64,000 nucleotides of DNA from AP-15 sp963797115 (GCA_963797115.1 CAWCOH010000001.1:3224001-3288000), one strand, 5' to 3'. Positions 24,741 to 33,661 are shown, counted from the stretch's first letter. Numbers and translations: made by a program. Notes: a model not told the origin generated them from the sequence alone.

Positions 24741-25976
24741 ATGCAGCAAGAGATCAATTGGCCGGCCGAAGGCAATGCCCGCGTCCCCTATCGGATGTTC
24801 TCCGATCCGGAGGTCTATCGCGCCGAACTCGCCCGGATCTTTCTCGGGCCGACTTGGCAATATCTCGCACTTGCCGGCGAGCTGCCGCAGCCGGGCGATT
24901 ACCTGACGACGTTTCTCGGCGAAACGCCGGTCATCGTCACCCGCGGCCAGGACGGCGAGATCCACGCGATGGTCAACCGCTGCGCCCATCGCGGCAACCT
25001 CGTCTGTCTCAAGCGGCGCGGCCATGCCGAGAACCTGACCTGCGTCTACCATGCCTGGCGCTATGATCTCGAAGGCAATCTCGACAGCGTCGCCTTCCGC
25101 CGCGGCATCGCCGGCAAGGGCGGGATGCCGGCGAGCTTCCGCCTCGAAGAGCACGGCCTGAAAAAGCTGCGCGTCGACCAGTTCGGCGACCTCGTCTTCG
25201 GGACCCTGTCACCGGAAGCGCCGCCTCTGGCGAATTATATCGGCAATCTGATCGGCTCGCGCATTCACCGGGTAATGCACGGTAAGCCGAAGATCCTCGG
25301 CACGACCTCGCAGATCCTGCATAACAATTGGAAGCTCTATTTCGAGAATGTGCGCGATACCTATCACGCGACCCTGCTGCACAGCTTTTTCACGACCTTC
25401 CGCATCTCGCGGCTGACCTCGGAAGGCGGGGTCGACATCGCTGAGAACGGGGCGCATCACGCGAGCTACACGCGCAATAAGGTCGATCGCGTCGATCAGG
25501 CGACCTCCGACGAACTCTATGCCGGCATCCCGTCATTGCGCGAGAATTTTCGGCTGGCCGATCCGCGTTTTCTCGCCACCGCCGAGGAGTTCGGCGACGA
25601 CACGACGACGCAGATCCTCTCGCTCTTCCCGAATTTCGTATTGCAGCAGATCCAGAACAGCATCGCATTGCGGCTGGTGTTGCCAAAGGGACCGGACAAG
25701 ACCGAATTGCAATGGACTTATATCGGCTTCGAGGAAGACGATGCCGAGATGACCGATCTACGGCTGGCGCAGGCCAACTTGGTCGGCCCGGCCGGCTATG
25801 TCTCGATGGAGGATGGTGCCGTCGGCAACTTCATCCAGCGTGCGATCCACGGCTCCGAAGGGGAGTGCTCGGTGCTCGAAATGGGCGGGTTCGAACACGC
25901 CTCCGAAGCCAATCGAACGACCGAAGCCTCGGTCCGCGGCTTCTGGCACGCCTACCGGCCATTGATGGGGTTCTGA
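24741..25976 (+). CDS. Aromatic-ring-hydroxylating dioxygenase, alpha subunit (Rieske)
   Basis: 411 residues. The N-terminal Rieske domain has NRCAHRGN and LTCVYHAWRYDLEG, i.e. C-x-H and C-x2-H ligands of a [2Fe-2S] cluster. The catalytic domain has ENVRDTYHATLLHSFF, giving the bridging Asp and the two His of the mononuclear iron. The enzyme adds O2 to an aromatic ring to give a cis-dihydrodiol. The beta subunit gene follows after 4 bases. No ferredoxin or ferredoxin reductase is next to it. The substrate is undetermined. Confidence 0.92.
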   Translation: MQQEINWPAEGNARVPYRMFSDPEVYRAELARIFLGPTWQYLALAGELPQPGDYLTTFLGETPVIVTRGQDGEIHAMVNRCAHRGNLVCLKRRGHAENLTCVYHAWRYDLEGNLDSVAFRRGIAGKGGMPASFRLEEHGLKKLRVDQFGDLVFGTLSPEAPPLANYIGNLIGSRIHRVMHGKPKILGTTSQILHNNWKLYFENVRDTYHATLLHSFFTTFRISRLTSEGGVDIAENGAHHASYTRNKVDRVDQATSDELYAGIPSLRENFRLADPRFLATAEEFGDDTTTQILSLFPNFVLQQIQNSIALRLVLPKGPDKTELQWTYIGFEEDDAEMTDLRLAQANLVGPAGYVSMEDGAVGNFIQRAIHGSEGECSVLEMGGFEHASEANRTTEASVRGFWHAYRPLMGF

Positions 25977-25980
25977 GGAC

Positions 25981-26460
25981 ATGGACCTCGAGGCGGTGGT
26001 GCGCCGGTTGGAGCTGGAGCAGCTCTACACCGACTACGTCCACTGCCTCGACGCCGACGAGCTCGAGCGCTGGCCCGAATTTTTCACCGAAGACTGTTTT
26101 TACCGGGTCACCTCGGCGGAAAATTTCGAGGCCGGGATGCCGCTCGGGCTGATCCATGCAACCTCGCGCAACATGATAAAAGACCGGGTCAGTGCGTTGC
26201 GCGAAGCCAATATCTACGAGCCGCAGCGCTACCGCCACCTCGTCTCGTCAATCAAGGTCATCGATGTGCAAGGGGGGACGATCAAGCTCGTGGCGAATTT
26301 CCTGGTCGTGCGGACGATGCAGGAAGGCGACATGACCCTCTTCGCCGCCGGGCGGTATATCGACCAGGTCAGACGCGATGACGGCATCTGGAAATTCGCC
26401 CGCAAGAACGTCGTTCTCGACAGCCGCCAGATCGACACCTTGCTGGCTATCCCGATTTGA
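25981..26460 (+). CDS. Aromatic-ring-hydroxylating dioxygenase, beta subunit
   Basis: 159 residues, SnoaL/NTF2-like fold. RLELEQLYTDYVHCLDADELERWPEFFTEDCFYRV is the standard N-terminal block of dioxygenase small subunits, and the end GIWKFARKNVVLDSRQIDTLLAIPI is typical. It is structural, forming the alpha3beta3 hexamer with the alpha subunit encoded just upstream. A family A repeat begins 27 bases after the stop. Confidence 0.9.
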   Translation: MDLEAVVRRLELEQLYTDYVHCLDADELERWPEFFTEDCFYRVTSAENFEAGMPLGLIHATSRNMIKDRVSALREANIYEPQRYRHLVSSIKVIDVQGGTIKLVANFLVVRTMQEGDMTLFAAGRYIDQVRRDDGIWKFARKNVVLDSRQIDTLLAIPI

Positions 26461-26487
26461 AATCAGAGCAGCGGGGGTGCGTTGCCC

Positions 26488-26566
26488 GCCCCTCACCCTC
26501 CCGCTCCGCGGGTCCCTCCCTCTCCCCGCTCGCGCCGCTCGCGGGGAGAGGGCTGGGGTGAGGGGC
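26488..26566. repeat. 79-bp family A palindromic element overlapping the end of the DUF2252 gene
   Basis: Perfect 11-bp terminal inverted repeats (GCCCCTCACCC at 26488-26498, its complement at 26556-26566) enclose CCCTCTCCCCGC...GCGGGGAGAGGG. It lies between convergent genes. The last ~24 codons and the TGA of the minus-strand DUF2252 gene are within it. Confidence 0.85.
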
Positions 26567-27941
26567 ATCTAGGCATCTGGGCGGTCGACGGTTCCTCGGC
26601 GGTGATCCGGCCGGCTTTGATCGCCGCGCGAAAGGCGTGCCAATCGCGCTCCGTCTGCTCGGCATAGGCCATCGCGAATTCGGCGATCGCTTTGTCGAAC
26701 CCGCTGTCGCCGCCCATGTAGCCCGAAAGCGCCAGGGCATCGCCGGACCGCGCATGGGCGCGCGCCAGCGTGCGGCCGCAAAGCTTGGCGTAGTACGGTA
26801 ACGCCTCTTCGAGAAGCGCTCCGAGATTGGCCAGGCGCGAGTCCTTAAGCCGCCGGACATAGAAATGGCGTCCGTTGACCGGGTTCCGCGTCCAGCCGAG
26901 GAACACGTCCGGAGTAGCCTGCATCATGCGCTGCCCAACCACCACGCGCTCCCCGTGATTGGTGTAGTCCGAGGCGCCGGCGAACGGGGCGAGCACCGAT
27001 GCCTGAGCCTCCTTGATCTGCAACAGGAGGGGTGAACCGTCGTCGGCTACGAACAATCCAATGGCGCAGAAGGTGCCGACGCTACCGACACCGACGGTCT
27101 TGAAGGCAATGTCGCGGCGATGATAGCGCTGCACCAGCACCCGTCGGTCTTCCTGCAACGTCTCTACATAGGACGCGAACGCTTGACGCGCATGCAGTTC
27201 GTGATGGTTCAGACGGCGCACTAGCGGCGGCTTCTCCTTGATCCTCCAATCGCCGTTCTTGCGCTCAACCAGCCCGAAATGCTCCGCCGTGCCGCGCAGG
27301 ATGGTCGCGCGACGCTTCTCGATCTTGCGTCGGATCTTGGCGGAGTCGATGTCGGCTATGGCGGCGCCGAGATCGACGTGCGAGCTCCAGGCGGCGAGCG
27401 GGGAAAGCTGCGCCAACTCGTCCAAGTGGCTGCGATAGCTCTTAGCGGCGATCCGGGCGAGATGACGGCATTCCCGGTCCGCCGCCTTGGCAACCCGGCC
27501 GGCGACGGCGAGACTTGCGGCAAGCCGCTTCACATCCCACTCGAAGGGAGCCGGCAATGTCTCGTCGAAATCGTTGACGTCGAATACCGGGGTTCCTTCC
27601 GGGCTCGCATATCCGCCGAAATTGGCGAGGTGGCAATCACCGCAGGCCTGCACACGCAAGCCGGTCGACGAGCCCGCGGCGAGATCGGCGGCCATGATCG
27701 CTGCAGTGCCCCGAAGAAAGGCGAAGGCGTCGCACTTCATCCGCGCATAGCGCACCGGCAGCAATTCCGCGATCCGGCTCTTGCCTTGCTCGATCAGCAC
27801 CTCGACCGGATCTGCCCGGTTCGCCGGCGCCCGCCACTCGGCTAGCCTGCTGAACGGAACCCGATCGCGCCATTCGGCGCCCGTGGCGCGCCGCTCGCCC
27901 AACCGCAGCGACGTGCGGCCCTGATCGGAGGATGTACTCAT
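26493..27941 (-). CDS. DUF2252 family protein
   Basis: 482 residues from ATG 27941 (MSTSSDQGRTSL). Family blocks are RYARMKCDAFAFLRGTAAIMAADLA, GLRVQACGDCHLANFGGYASPEGTPVFDVNDFDET and WDVKRLAASLAVAGR. These resemble kinase/aminoglycoside phosphotransferase-like HxD...D elements (CGDCHLANFG, DVNDFDET), but no biochemical function is established. The normal family C-terminus ends near AIKAGRITAEE; the following Arg/Glu/Pro/Gly-rich tail (SPQPSPRERRERGEGG) is translated from a palindromic repeat that also supplies the stop codon. Confidence 0.85.
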   Translation of the reverse strand: MSTSSDQGRTSLRLGERRATGAEWRDRVPFSRLAEWRAPANRADPVEVLIEQGKSRIAELLPVRYARMKCDAFAFLRGTAAIMAADLAAGSSTGLRVQACGDCHLANFGGYASPEGTPVFDVNDFDETLPAPFEWDVKRLAASLAVAGRVAKAADRECRHLARIAAKSYRSHLDELAQLSPLAAWSSHVDLGAAIADIDSAKIRRKIEKRRATILRGTAEHFGLVERKNGDWRIKEKPPLVRRLNHHELHARQAFASYVETLQEDRRVLVQRYHRRDIAFKTVGVGSVGTFCAIGLFVADDGSPLLLQIKEAQASVLAPFAGASDYTNHGERVVVGQRMMQATPDVFLGWTRNPVNGRHFYVRRLKDSRLANLGALLEEALPYYAKLCGRTLARAHARSGDALALSGYMGGDSGFDKAIAEFAMAYAEQTERDWHAFRAAIKAGRITAEEPSTAQMPRCPSPQPSPRERRERGEGGTRGAGG

Positions 27942-28152
27942 TTGCGCTCCCCCCAAATTCCGGCACGGAGACAGAGCCGCCTTAAACGTCTTTTAGGCGG
28001 CGGCGCCGGCGGCCGTTCCCGCAAGAACCGGGCTGGCATGCAATTTCTGCGGCCCGTAACCTCTTGCCGGCCTGAGGCACCGGCCTGAGGCAGAGGGTCG
28101 GCAGGGGCCAGGGCGCGGATAAGTTGGCGTGGTCGAACAACGGGAAGGCCAT

Positions 28153-28410
28153 TCATTCCTGTTCGATGGCCACCGCAATCGTCTCCTTGATGATGTCGCT
28201 GGGAGGCAGTGGATCTTCTGGTGGGATCGGGAGTTCGTCTTTGGCAAGGCTTTCGAGATATCCGCGGATGGCATCGGCCGCCATGTCCCGCGCTTCTTCC
28301 AATGTGTCGCCCTCGGTTACCAACCCCGGCAAGGACGGGCACGTGACGACGTAGCCGCCTTCCTCAGCCGGCTCAAACAAAACCGTGTATCGATACTGGT
28401 GGGCCGTCAC
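28153..28410 (-). CDS. HicB-family antitoxin-like protein, orphan
   Basis: 85 residues. YRYTVLFEPAEEGGYVVTCPSLPGLVTEGDTLEEARDMAADAIRGYLESL is the HicB partial RNase-H-like domain. HicB normally neutralises the small RNA-binding toxin HicA encoded next to it. No HicA-like ORF is readable in about 200 bases on either side: the downstream minus-strand frames give only a 56-codon unrelated peptide. It may be a solitary antitoxin or a remnant. Confidence 0.75.
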   Translation of the reverse strand: MTAHQYRYTVLFEPAEEGGYVVTCPSLPGLVTEGDTLEEARDMAADAIRGYLESLAKDELPIPPEDPLPPSDIIKETIAVAIEQE

Positions 28411-28469
28411 AGCCTATCTCCGACGAATGACGAGCCGAATGTATCATAACCGCTGGTAAGCATGTGCCC

Positions 28470-28602
28470 GATGGCTTACGCCAACGCGGCCGGTATGGCG
28501 GTCGATCTCGACCTCGGCGACGATCGCGGCAGGCGGCTTCAGCATCGCTTGGCCCTCGGCAAAGAGATCGTTGCCAATGTCAGCGGGTCGAGAAGGAAAC
28601 CG
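28470..28602 (-). pseudogene. Rearranged fragments of an iorB-like molybdenum hydroxylase gene
   Basis: Two short pieces of the iorB-like gene found intact at 33.9-36.2 kb lie head to tail here. The piece around 28530-28600 encodes IGNDLFAEGQAMLKPP (compare GNDLVAEGQAKPKPP, from about 35590-35650). The piece around 28491-28529 encodes EVEIDRHTGRV (compare EVEIDRHTGKV, from about 34305-34345). They are not adjacent in the full gene, so the fragment is rearranged. No function is expected. Confidence 0.65.
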
Positions 28603-28669
28603 GCGTCTACGAGCCAACCTGCCGGGTCTGGTCCTTGACCCCTCAACCCGGGATCCTACCTTGAATATC

Positions 28670-28942
28670 ATGAGATCTGAGAACTCCGCTGATAGCCTGG
28701 TGCCGCCCGACCTGCTAAGCGAGGTGCAGGCCGTAGCCGACGAAGAGCACCGCGAGCCGGGTGAGCTCGTTCGCGAAGCAGTCACGTGGTACCTGGAACA
28801 GAGACGCGCGCGCCGGGGTGCGGCCACCGAGCCTGTCCGCACGCCCGCGGAAGCCGCCGCACACATTCTAGAAGTTCGCAAAGGTAACCGCCTACCCCTC
28901 GGCGTGACGATAAAGGACCTCATCAACTTCGGGCGGGCGTGA
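28670..28942 (+). CDS. VapB-like antitoxin
   Basis: 90 residues from ATG 28670. The N-terminal half LVPPDLLSEVQAVADEEHREPGELVREAVTWYLEQRRARR resembles a ribbon-helix-helix DNA-binding antitoxin. The C-terminal half (TPAEAAAHILEVRKGNRLPLGVTIKDLINFGRA) is the typical toxin-binding tail of alphaproteobacterial VapB partners. Its TGA overlaps the GTG start of the PIN-domain toxin as GTGA (28939-28942), the usual coupled arrangement. It is flanked on both sides by iorB fragments. Confidence 0.75.
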   Translation: MRSENSADSLVPPDLLSEVQAVADEEHREPGELVREAVTWYLEQRRARRGAATEPVRTPAEAAAHILEVRKGNRLPLGVTIKDLINFGRA

Positions 28943-29352
28943 CGGCGTTTGTTCTCGATAATTCTGTCGCAATGCGATGATGTTTCGAGAACGCCGCGCA
29001 CCCTTTCGCGGATTCGGTTCTCAACCGGTTAGCGACGGGCGACACCGCCATCGTGCCGGTGCTGTGGTTCTATGAGGCGAGCGCCGTCCTGTCCCGTGCT
29101 CAGAACACCGGGACCCTCGCCGCCTCGAAGGCGGCGGAGTTCATCACGGAACTCCAATCCCTTAACATCACCGCCGATGATGCCGGCGTGGAGCGCGTGC
29201 TTACGGACGTGCACCGGCTGGCCCTTTTGTATCGCCTGACATCCTACGACGCAGCATATCTGGAACTCGCGATCCGGCTGAATTTGCCGCTCGCTACTCT
29301 TGATGACGAACTCATCCGTGCAGCCGCAGCCGCCGGAGTCCCGGTTCTATAA
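28939..29352 (+). pseudogene. VapC-like PIN-domain toxin with a premature TGA at codon 14
   Basis: Read from GTG 28939 the frame is VTAFVLDNSVAMR-stop-CFENAAHPFADSVLNRL..., then IVPVLWFYEASAVLSRAQN, TSYDAAYLELAIRLNLPLATLDDELI. Intact relatives have Trp at the stop position, so TGG to TGA is the simple explanation. Total length is 137 codons, normal for VapC. The PIN acidic residues are D7 (before the stop), E in WFYEAS, D in TSYDAAY and D in TLDDEL. A restart at the internal GTG 29053 would give 99 residues lacking the first catalytic Asp, so the RNase activity is probably lost. Confidence 0.75.
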
Positions 29353-29374
29353 AGACGCCAATCCCCGCCCTGTA

Positions 29375-29745
29375 ACGGTTTCAACGGCAGGCCCATCAGC
29401 TGGCCGGCGAGGCTGTAGACGGGGTCGCTTTCGTTGGTCTCGATGTCGACGCGCGAGAAGCCCTTGCTCTCGAAGGCGTAGCCGATCATGGCACCGTCCC
29501 GGTCGAGTGCGGCGCGGGCGCGGTGGATCGAGGCCGGGCCCTTGGGGTCCCAGCCGTGACTCTCCCAGCGCATGCCCTGAACGCGCACCGGGCCGCCTAC
29601 CGCCTTCGACAGCAAGGCCGCGTCGATCCCGGCGTCGCCGGCGTCGTTGCGCCCCTAGGAGCCCTGGGCCCGGGACCAGATCCCGTGCACCTTGTCCTGC
29701 GGCAGCCCCACGCGCGGGCGACCCCGTCGCGCGCAGGACCTCCAA
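29375..29745 (-). pseudogene. Duplicated fragment of the iorB-like gene
   Basis: About 370 bases nearly identical to 34705-35070 of the full iorB-like gene, in the same orientation. The minus strand encodes LSKAVGGPVRVQGMR, GWDPKGPASIHRARAALD, and ESDPVYSLAGQLMGLPLKPLQG, against LSKAVGRPVRVQGMR etc. in the full copy. It has lost both ends and carries a stop in place of the YGRNDAG region (CTAGGAGCC). From 29746 to 29999 there is no recognisable gene. Confidence 0.8.
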
Positions 29746-29999
29746 CCGGCGGTGGGTCGGATAATCATCCTACTCGCGGCCGAACACTTGAGCTGACGAC
29801 TTGTAAGAAAGATAGCTCGCTACAAGGATCAGGGGCCGCTATAGGTGGACTCCGGTCCTTTACCAGGACGCGTCCGCGGCGATTTCAGACCTTCGCCCTC
29901 GCCCCGGAACGGGGCAGGTTCGACCAAAAGGCAGACAAGACGACCTTAATCAACGCAGTGTAAGATCTTGAGACAGCCCTACAGGCGGGGGTTTTCGGG

Positions 30000-31235
30000 T
30001 TGCAGAGACAACATGCCGTTCCCCTTCTTGTACCTGCGAGTTCGGGCGTCGCGGAGCCACTAAAACTGTTCGCCCAGCAAGGCGGCGGCGATGCGGTGCG
30101 CGAGGCGGACATCCAGGCGCTCGTTCATGAACACCCCGCGTGTTTGCCGATCGCCGAGATCGACCCGATGTTTTCAGGTCCGGTGCCGATTTGCACCGAA
30201 CTGAACACGCCCGCCGGCCCGATAGATAATTTCATGGTCACGCCGTCCGGCCTGCCGGTACTGGTCGAGTGCAAGCTGTGGCGCAATCCTGAGGCGCGGC
30301 GCGAAGTCGTTAGCCAAATACTCGACTACGCCAAAGAACTCAGTCGCTGGTCTTCGTCCGATGTGCAGCGCGAGGTCAACAATCGCCTCAAACGTGACGG
30401 CAACCCATTGCTCGATGAGGTACGGAGGGTTAACCCTGAGATCGACGAACAGCAGTTCAACGATGCGCTCACCGCAAACCTCCGGCGCGGGCGCTTCCTC
30501 CTCCTGATCGTCGGTGACGGGATACGGGAGGGGGTGGAAGCAATAGCTGAGTACTTGCAGTTTCACGCTGGTCTGCACTTCTCTTTGGGGCTCGTCGAAC
30601 TGCCTATCTACGCTCTGCGAAACGGCGACCGCCTGGTGGCGCCGCGGGTGCTCGCGCGAACCGCCCTCATCACCCGCAATGTCGTGGCGGTGCCCGACGG
30701 ATACATTCTTGAGGAGGAGGAAGACCCCGCGAGTGTCGCAACGATCGACCCTGAGCGTACCGAGCTGGGGGAACGGTCCAAGCGATTTTGGACGGAGTTT
30801 ATTAAAGACTACCTCAAGCTGGATGATCCGGAACAACCGAAGCCAAAGCCAGCGCGGCTGGGCTACATCTCCCTCTCTCTTCCGGCGCCGACCAGCTGGC
30901 TCACAGTCTATCGGGTCCGACGCTCTGGTAAGGTGGGGATTTTTCTGTCGTGTTGGCGGGACACCCCTGGCGCTTACGCAGTGCAGGCAATCGTGGATGA
31001 ATGGAAAGCGGGGGGTGCGGTCAGGGATGAGCTGGGTAAGACTGTGAGGCCGTATAAGGTTGCAGGAGGTAGGCTGGACAGCATCATCAACTCCTTGCAG
31101 GTCGGATCGCTGGAACAGCCGGAGGCACGCAATAAGGCCTTTTCCTGGCTCGCCGAGCGGGTGAATGCCTTTGTAAGAGTTCTGCGTCCTCGCATGCGCT
31201 CGGCTGCGGCCGACTACCAGTCGCGAGCCGAATAA
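30000..31235 (+). CDS. PD-(D/E)XK nuclease-like protein, NucS/DUF91-like N-terminal domain
   Basis: Up to 411 residues. The listed TTG start is weak; GTG 30096, just before READIQALVHEHPACLPI, is an alternative. The N-terminal domain has VPICTELNTPAGPIDNF, then PVLVECKLWRNPEARREVVSQILDYAKEL: an acidic residue followed by ExK, as in NucS-like and Mrr-like restriction-fold nucleases. The middle and C-terminal 250 residues (FWTEFIKDYLKLDDPEQPKP, SWLTVYRVRRSGKVGIFLSCW) are not recognised. It precedes a second ECK-containing gene on the same strand by 215 bases. A nucleic-acid-cleaving or defence role is inferred, not shown. Confidence 0.65.
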   Translation: MQRQHAVPLLVPASSGVAEPLKLFAQQGGGDAVREADIQALVHEHPACLPIAEIDPMFSGPVPICTELNTPAGPIDNFMVTPSGLPVLVECKLWRNPEARREVVSQILDYAKELSRWSSSDVQREVNNRLKRDGNPLLDEVRRVNPEIDEQQFNDALTANLRRGRFLLLIVGDGIREGVEAIAEYLQFHAGLHFSLGLVELPIYALRNGDRLVAPRVLARTALITRNVVAVPDGYILEEEEDPASVATIDPERTELGERSKRFWTEFIKDYLKLDDPEQPKPKPARLGYISLSLPAPTSWLTVYRVRRSGKVGIFLSCWRDTPGAYAVQAIVDEWKAGGAVRDELGKTVRPYKVAGGRLDSIINSLQVGSLEQPEARNKAFSWLAERVNAFVRVLRPRMRSAAADYQSRAE

Positions 31236-31450
31236 CGCCGCAACCCCAAAATTCGCCGCTCCACTCGCCCTCTTGAGACATTTGGACTGCGTTCGGACAA
31301 TGACTGGAGTGGGCAACTGCGGGCTATATCGGCTCCAAAGGTACAGGCGAGGTCCGTCTCCGCAGCAAACCCTGCTGCCATCGGCTGCAGAGCACCGAAA
31401 ATGGCCGTTGGAACCTTGAGGTCGAGCCACCGGCATTGCGATAATTGAAG

Positions 31451-33661
31451 ATGCTTCTGAAAGATCATGCGCTGGCAGCGCTTGTCGAAGCACTACCGGG
31501 GCTGTTCGACGCTCGGACATGGCTTCCGACCATTTCGGCGGCTGACGGGATCCTCCGACGCCAGGATGTGGGGGCCTTGGTTCGTTCTGCCGCCGACGCA
31601 ATTGGCGTCGGTGCGCGCCAGGAAGCTATCAGCTGGATCGCTCTGGGCCTCCGCTGTCATGCCGACCGCATAGCAGATGAAATCCGTCGCCAGGGGATCT
31701 TCCGGTGCTCGAAATACCGATTTCGCTCCGGGCAGCTACGGCCGGTCGTCAGCACCCTTCTTACCCATGCCAAGGCCTTGTCATTGGCCGATGACGTGAC
31801 CTACTACCTGCAGTCTGTTTTAAGGCTACTACAGCTTGGCTCCTCGGTTCGTACTCTCGACGCCTCGCTCCGCGAGTTCCTGGTCCGAAGGAATGAACGC
31901 GCGCTTAAAACTGTCGTCGCAATCGTCAACTCGCTGTTTATGCTGGACCATAAGGCTGATGATTCCCGCTCGTCGGAAAACTGGAAACGCTATACCAAGG
32001 AGGATCTGGCCGAAGCGGGCTCTTACATCATCCATTGCTTCGACGCGGAAATCGGATTGCGCGACGAGCATTTCAATTTCATGGATGAGCCGGGATTAAT
32101 AGCGGGCCTCTATCACAAGCTCCTGGTAAAGGCTTGCAAAATCCGTGCGTTTCTTGAGGCTGAGATTTTCGTCGACGCCTTTGATTACCGATGCACCTTG
32201 CGCGGAGATGTGGTTCGTGTGGAGCCGCCGTATCCTGAACTCGAAATGAGCATCAGGCTCGGCTTTATCCAAAATGAGCAGGTGTCTTGGAGGCAAAGGA
32301 TAGCAAGGATCATCGCCGTTAACCAAGGGCAACTGTCCCTGTATAAAGCGGCTGATCTCTTCTATGACAAGTATTGTGATCGCATTGTGCAGCTCCTCGA
32401 AGAGCCTATTAGAAGATATGTCTTTTGCTATCCCGATATACCGCCTTTTCGGGCGTTCTTCAACGATGACAGCCTCCTCGTGGAGGAGCAGCTATATTTG
32501 AAGGAGGTGTTTGAATCTGAATTAGTCACTCTGGAAGAGCTCAAGGGCTTCGAGATCCGAAGGGGCATCACCGTTTTGGATTTACTCAAGATCTATCGGC
32601 TGTTCGGATTTGTGAGTCAGGTGGCCAAGAGGCACCTCGTTAGCGTATTGGAAAAGGAGCCTGTTCTCGCATATCGCTCGCTCGTACCGGTGTTCCGCAT
32701 CAGTCAGCTAGAGCAGATGCTTGGATGGTGTTTGACAAAAGAGGCGGTCAGTGCTGCCATCGAAATGCTGTCGTGGACATCACGCGCAAGTGAGATCGTA
32801 GATCTTCAATACCGCCCGATTTTGAGGGCGCAAGAGCATTGCCTCACGCCGCTGAACACGACCGGTGCCATTAACTGGTACCGCAACCTGGCTTACACGC
32901 AACGCAAGCGCGTAATGGATTCGGCGGAAGAGGAGGCGGCGTCGCGAGCCGTTGCGGCGACGCTATCTGGCGTGTCCCCTCACGTACGCAAAGGATTTCA
33001 GACGACCTTGAACGGTAGGAAGATTGAAATCGATGTGCTTGCACGCTTTGGCGATTATCTCTTTGTGTTCGAGTGCAAACATTCGCTGTTACCGTGCAGT
33101 ACGCACGAATTGCGGACTTCCTATGACCAGATAAGAAAGGCCGCGTCACAGCTGACCACGGTAAAGGAGCTGCTGGCCCAGAAGGAAGTTGAGGCAGAGT
33201 TGTACCGCCGCCTCGGCTGGGCTCTAACTCCTGCGTCTGAGATCATCACTTGCATCGTGTCGTGCAACGGCATGTTCCCGGGCTTAGCCATTGGAGGTCA
33301 TCCTGTTCGCCGCTGGGCAGAGCTTCAGAACGTAATTGAGTCCGGTGTGATCAGCGTGGGGTCTGTTCGTTTTACCCGGCGTGACGGTGGAATCGGTAAT
33401 GAGGCGGATAGCATTGAGGCCGATGACGCGGTCAAGGGTAGCCTATGGAATGGCCCCGAACTCACACCGGACGTCTTGCAAAAATATATAATGGAAGGCT
33501 TGCTTCGAGACGCGTTGTTCAGCGCCATGGTCAAGGTTGAGCACGCGTACCAGTTAGATAAATGGACCCTGGTCTTCTCCAGCTTCGGGCTGGATGCGGA
33601 TGCTGTACAGAAAAACGTCGAGGAACTCGTTTCCAGAGGCCAATCGCCTGGCATTAGCTAA
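31451..33661 (+). CDS. Large uncharacterised protein with C-terminal PD-(D/E)XK nuclease motif
   Basis: 736 residues from ATG 31451. Residues 1-500 are mostly helical and not recognised (ISWIALGLRCHADRIADEIRRQG, FLVRRNERALKTVVAIVNSL, EEQLYLKEVFESEL). At about residues 520-600 comes GRKIEIDVLARFGDYLFVFECKHSLLPCSTHELRTSYDQIRKAASQL, i.e. EID-x9-ECK, the catalytic core of a restriction-endonuclease fold. The last ~100 residues are again unrecognised. Base composition is visibly lower in GC than in neighbouring genes (frequent ATA, TTA, AGA, AAA codons), which suggests horizontal transfer. Together with the gene before it, this is a candidate defence module. Confidence 0.65.
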   Translation: MLLKDHALAALVEALPGLFDARTWLPTISAADGILRRQDVGALVRSAADAIGVGARQEAISWIALGLRCHADRIADEIRRQGIFRCSKYRFRSGQLRPVVSTLLTHAKALSLADDVTYYLQSVLRLLQLGSSVRTLDASLREFLVRRNERALKTVVAIVNSLFMLDHKADDSRSSENWKRYTKEDLAEAGSYIIHCFDAEIGLRDEHFNFMDEPGLIAGLYHKLLVKACKIRAFLEAEIFVDAFDYRCTLRGDVVRVEPPYPELEMSIRLGFIQNEQVSWRQRIARIIAVNQGQLSLYKAADLFYDKYCDRIVQLLEEPIRRYVFCYPDIPPFRAFFNDDSLLVEEQLYLKEVFESELVTLEELKGFEIRRGITVLDLLKIYRLFGFVSQVAKRHLVSVLEKEPVLAYRSLVPVFRISQLEQMLGWCLTKEAVSAAIEMLSWTSRASEIVDLQYRPILRAQEHCLTPLNTTGAINWYRNLAYTQRKRVMDSAEEEAASRAVAATLSGVSPHVRKGFQTTLNGRKIEIDVLARFGDYLFVFECKHSLLPCSTHELRTSYDQIRKAASQLTTVKELLAQKEVEAELYRRLGWALTPASEIITCIVSCNGMFPGLAIGGHPVRRWAELQNVIESGVISVGSVRFTRRDGGIGNEADSIEADDAVKGSLWNGPELTPDVLQKYIMEGLLRDALFSAMVKVEHAYQLDKWTLVFSSFGLDADAVQKNVEELVSRGQSPGIS

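Noticed and set aside
28129..28449. HicA partner sought next to HicB
   Set aside because: None of the frames on either strand around HicB shows the short dsRBD-like HicA pattern (GSHxxx block).
31236..31450. Gap between the two nuclease-motif genes examined for a small gene or promoter
   Set aside because: No ORF with a ribosome-binding site and no convincing promoter or repeat was found.
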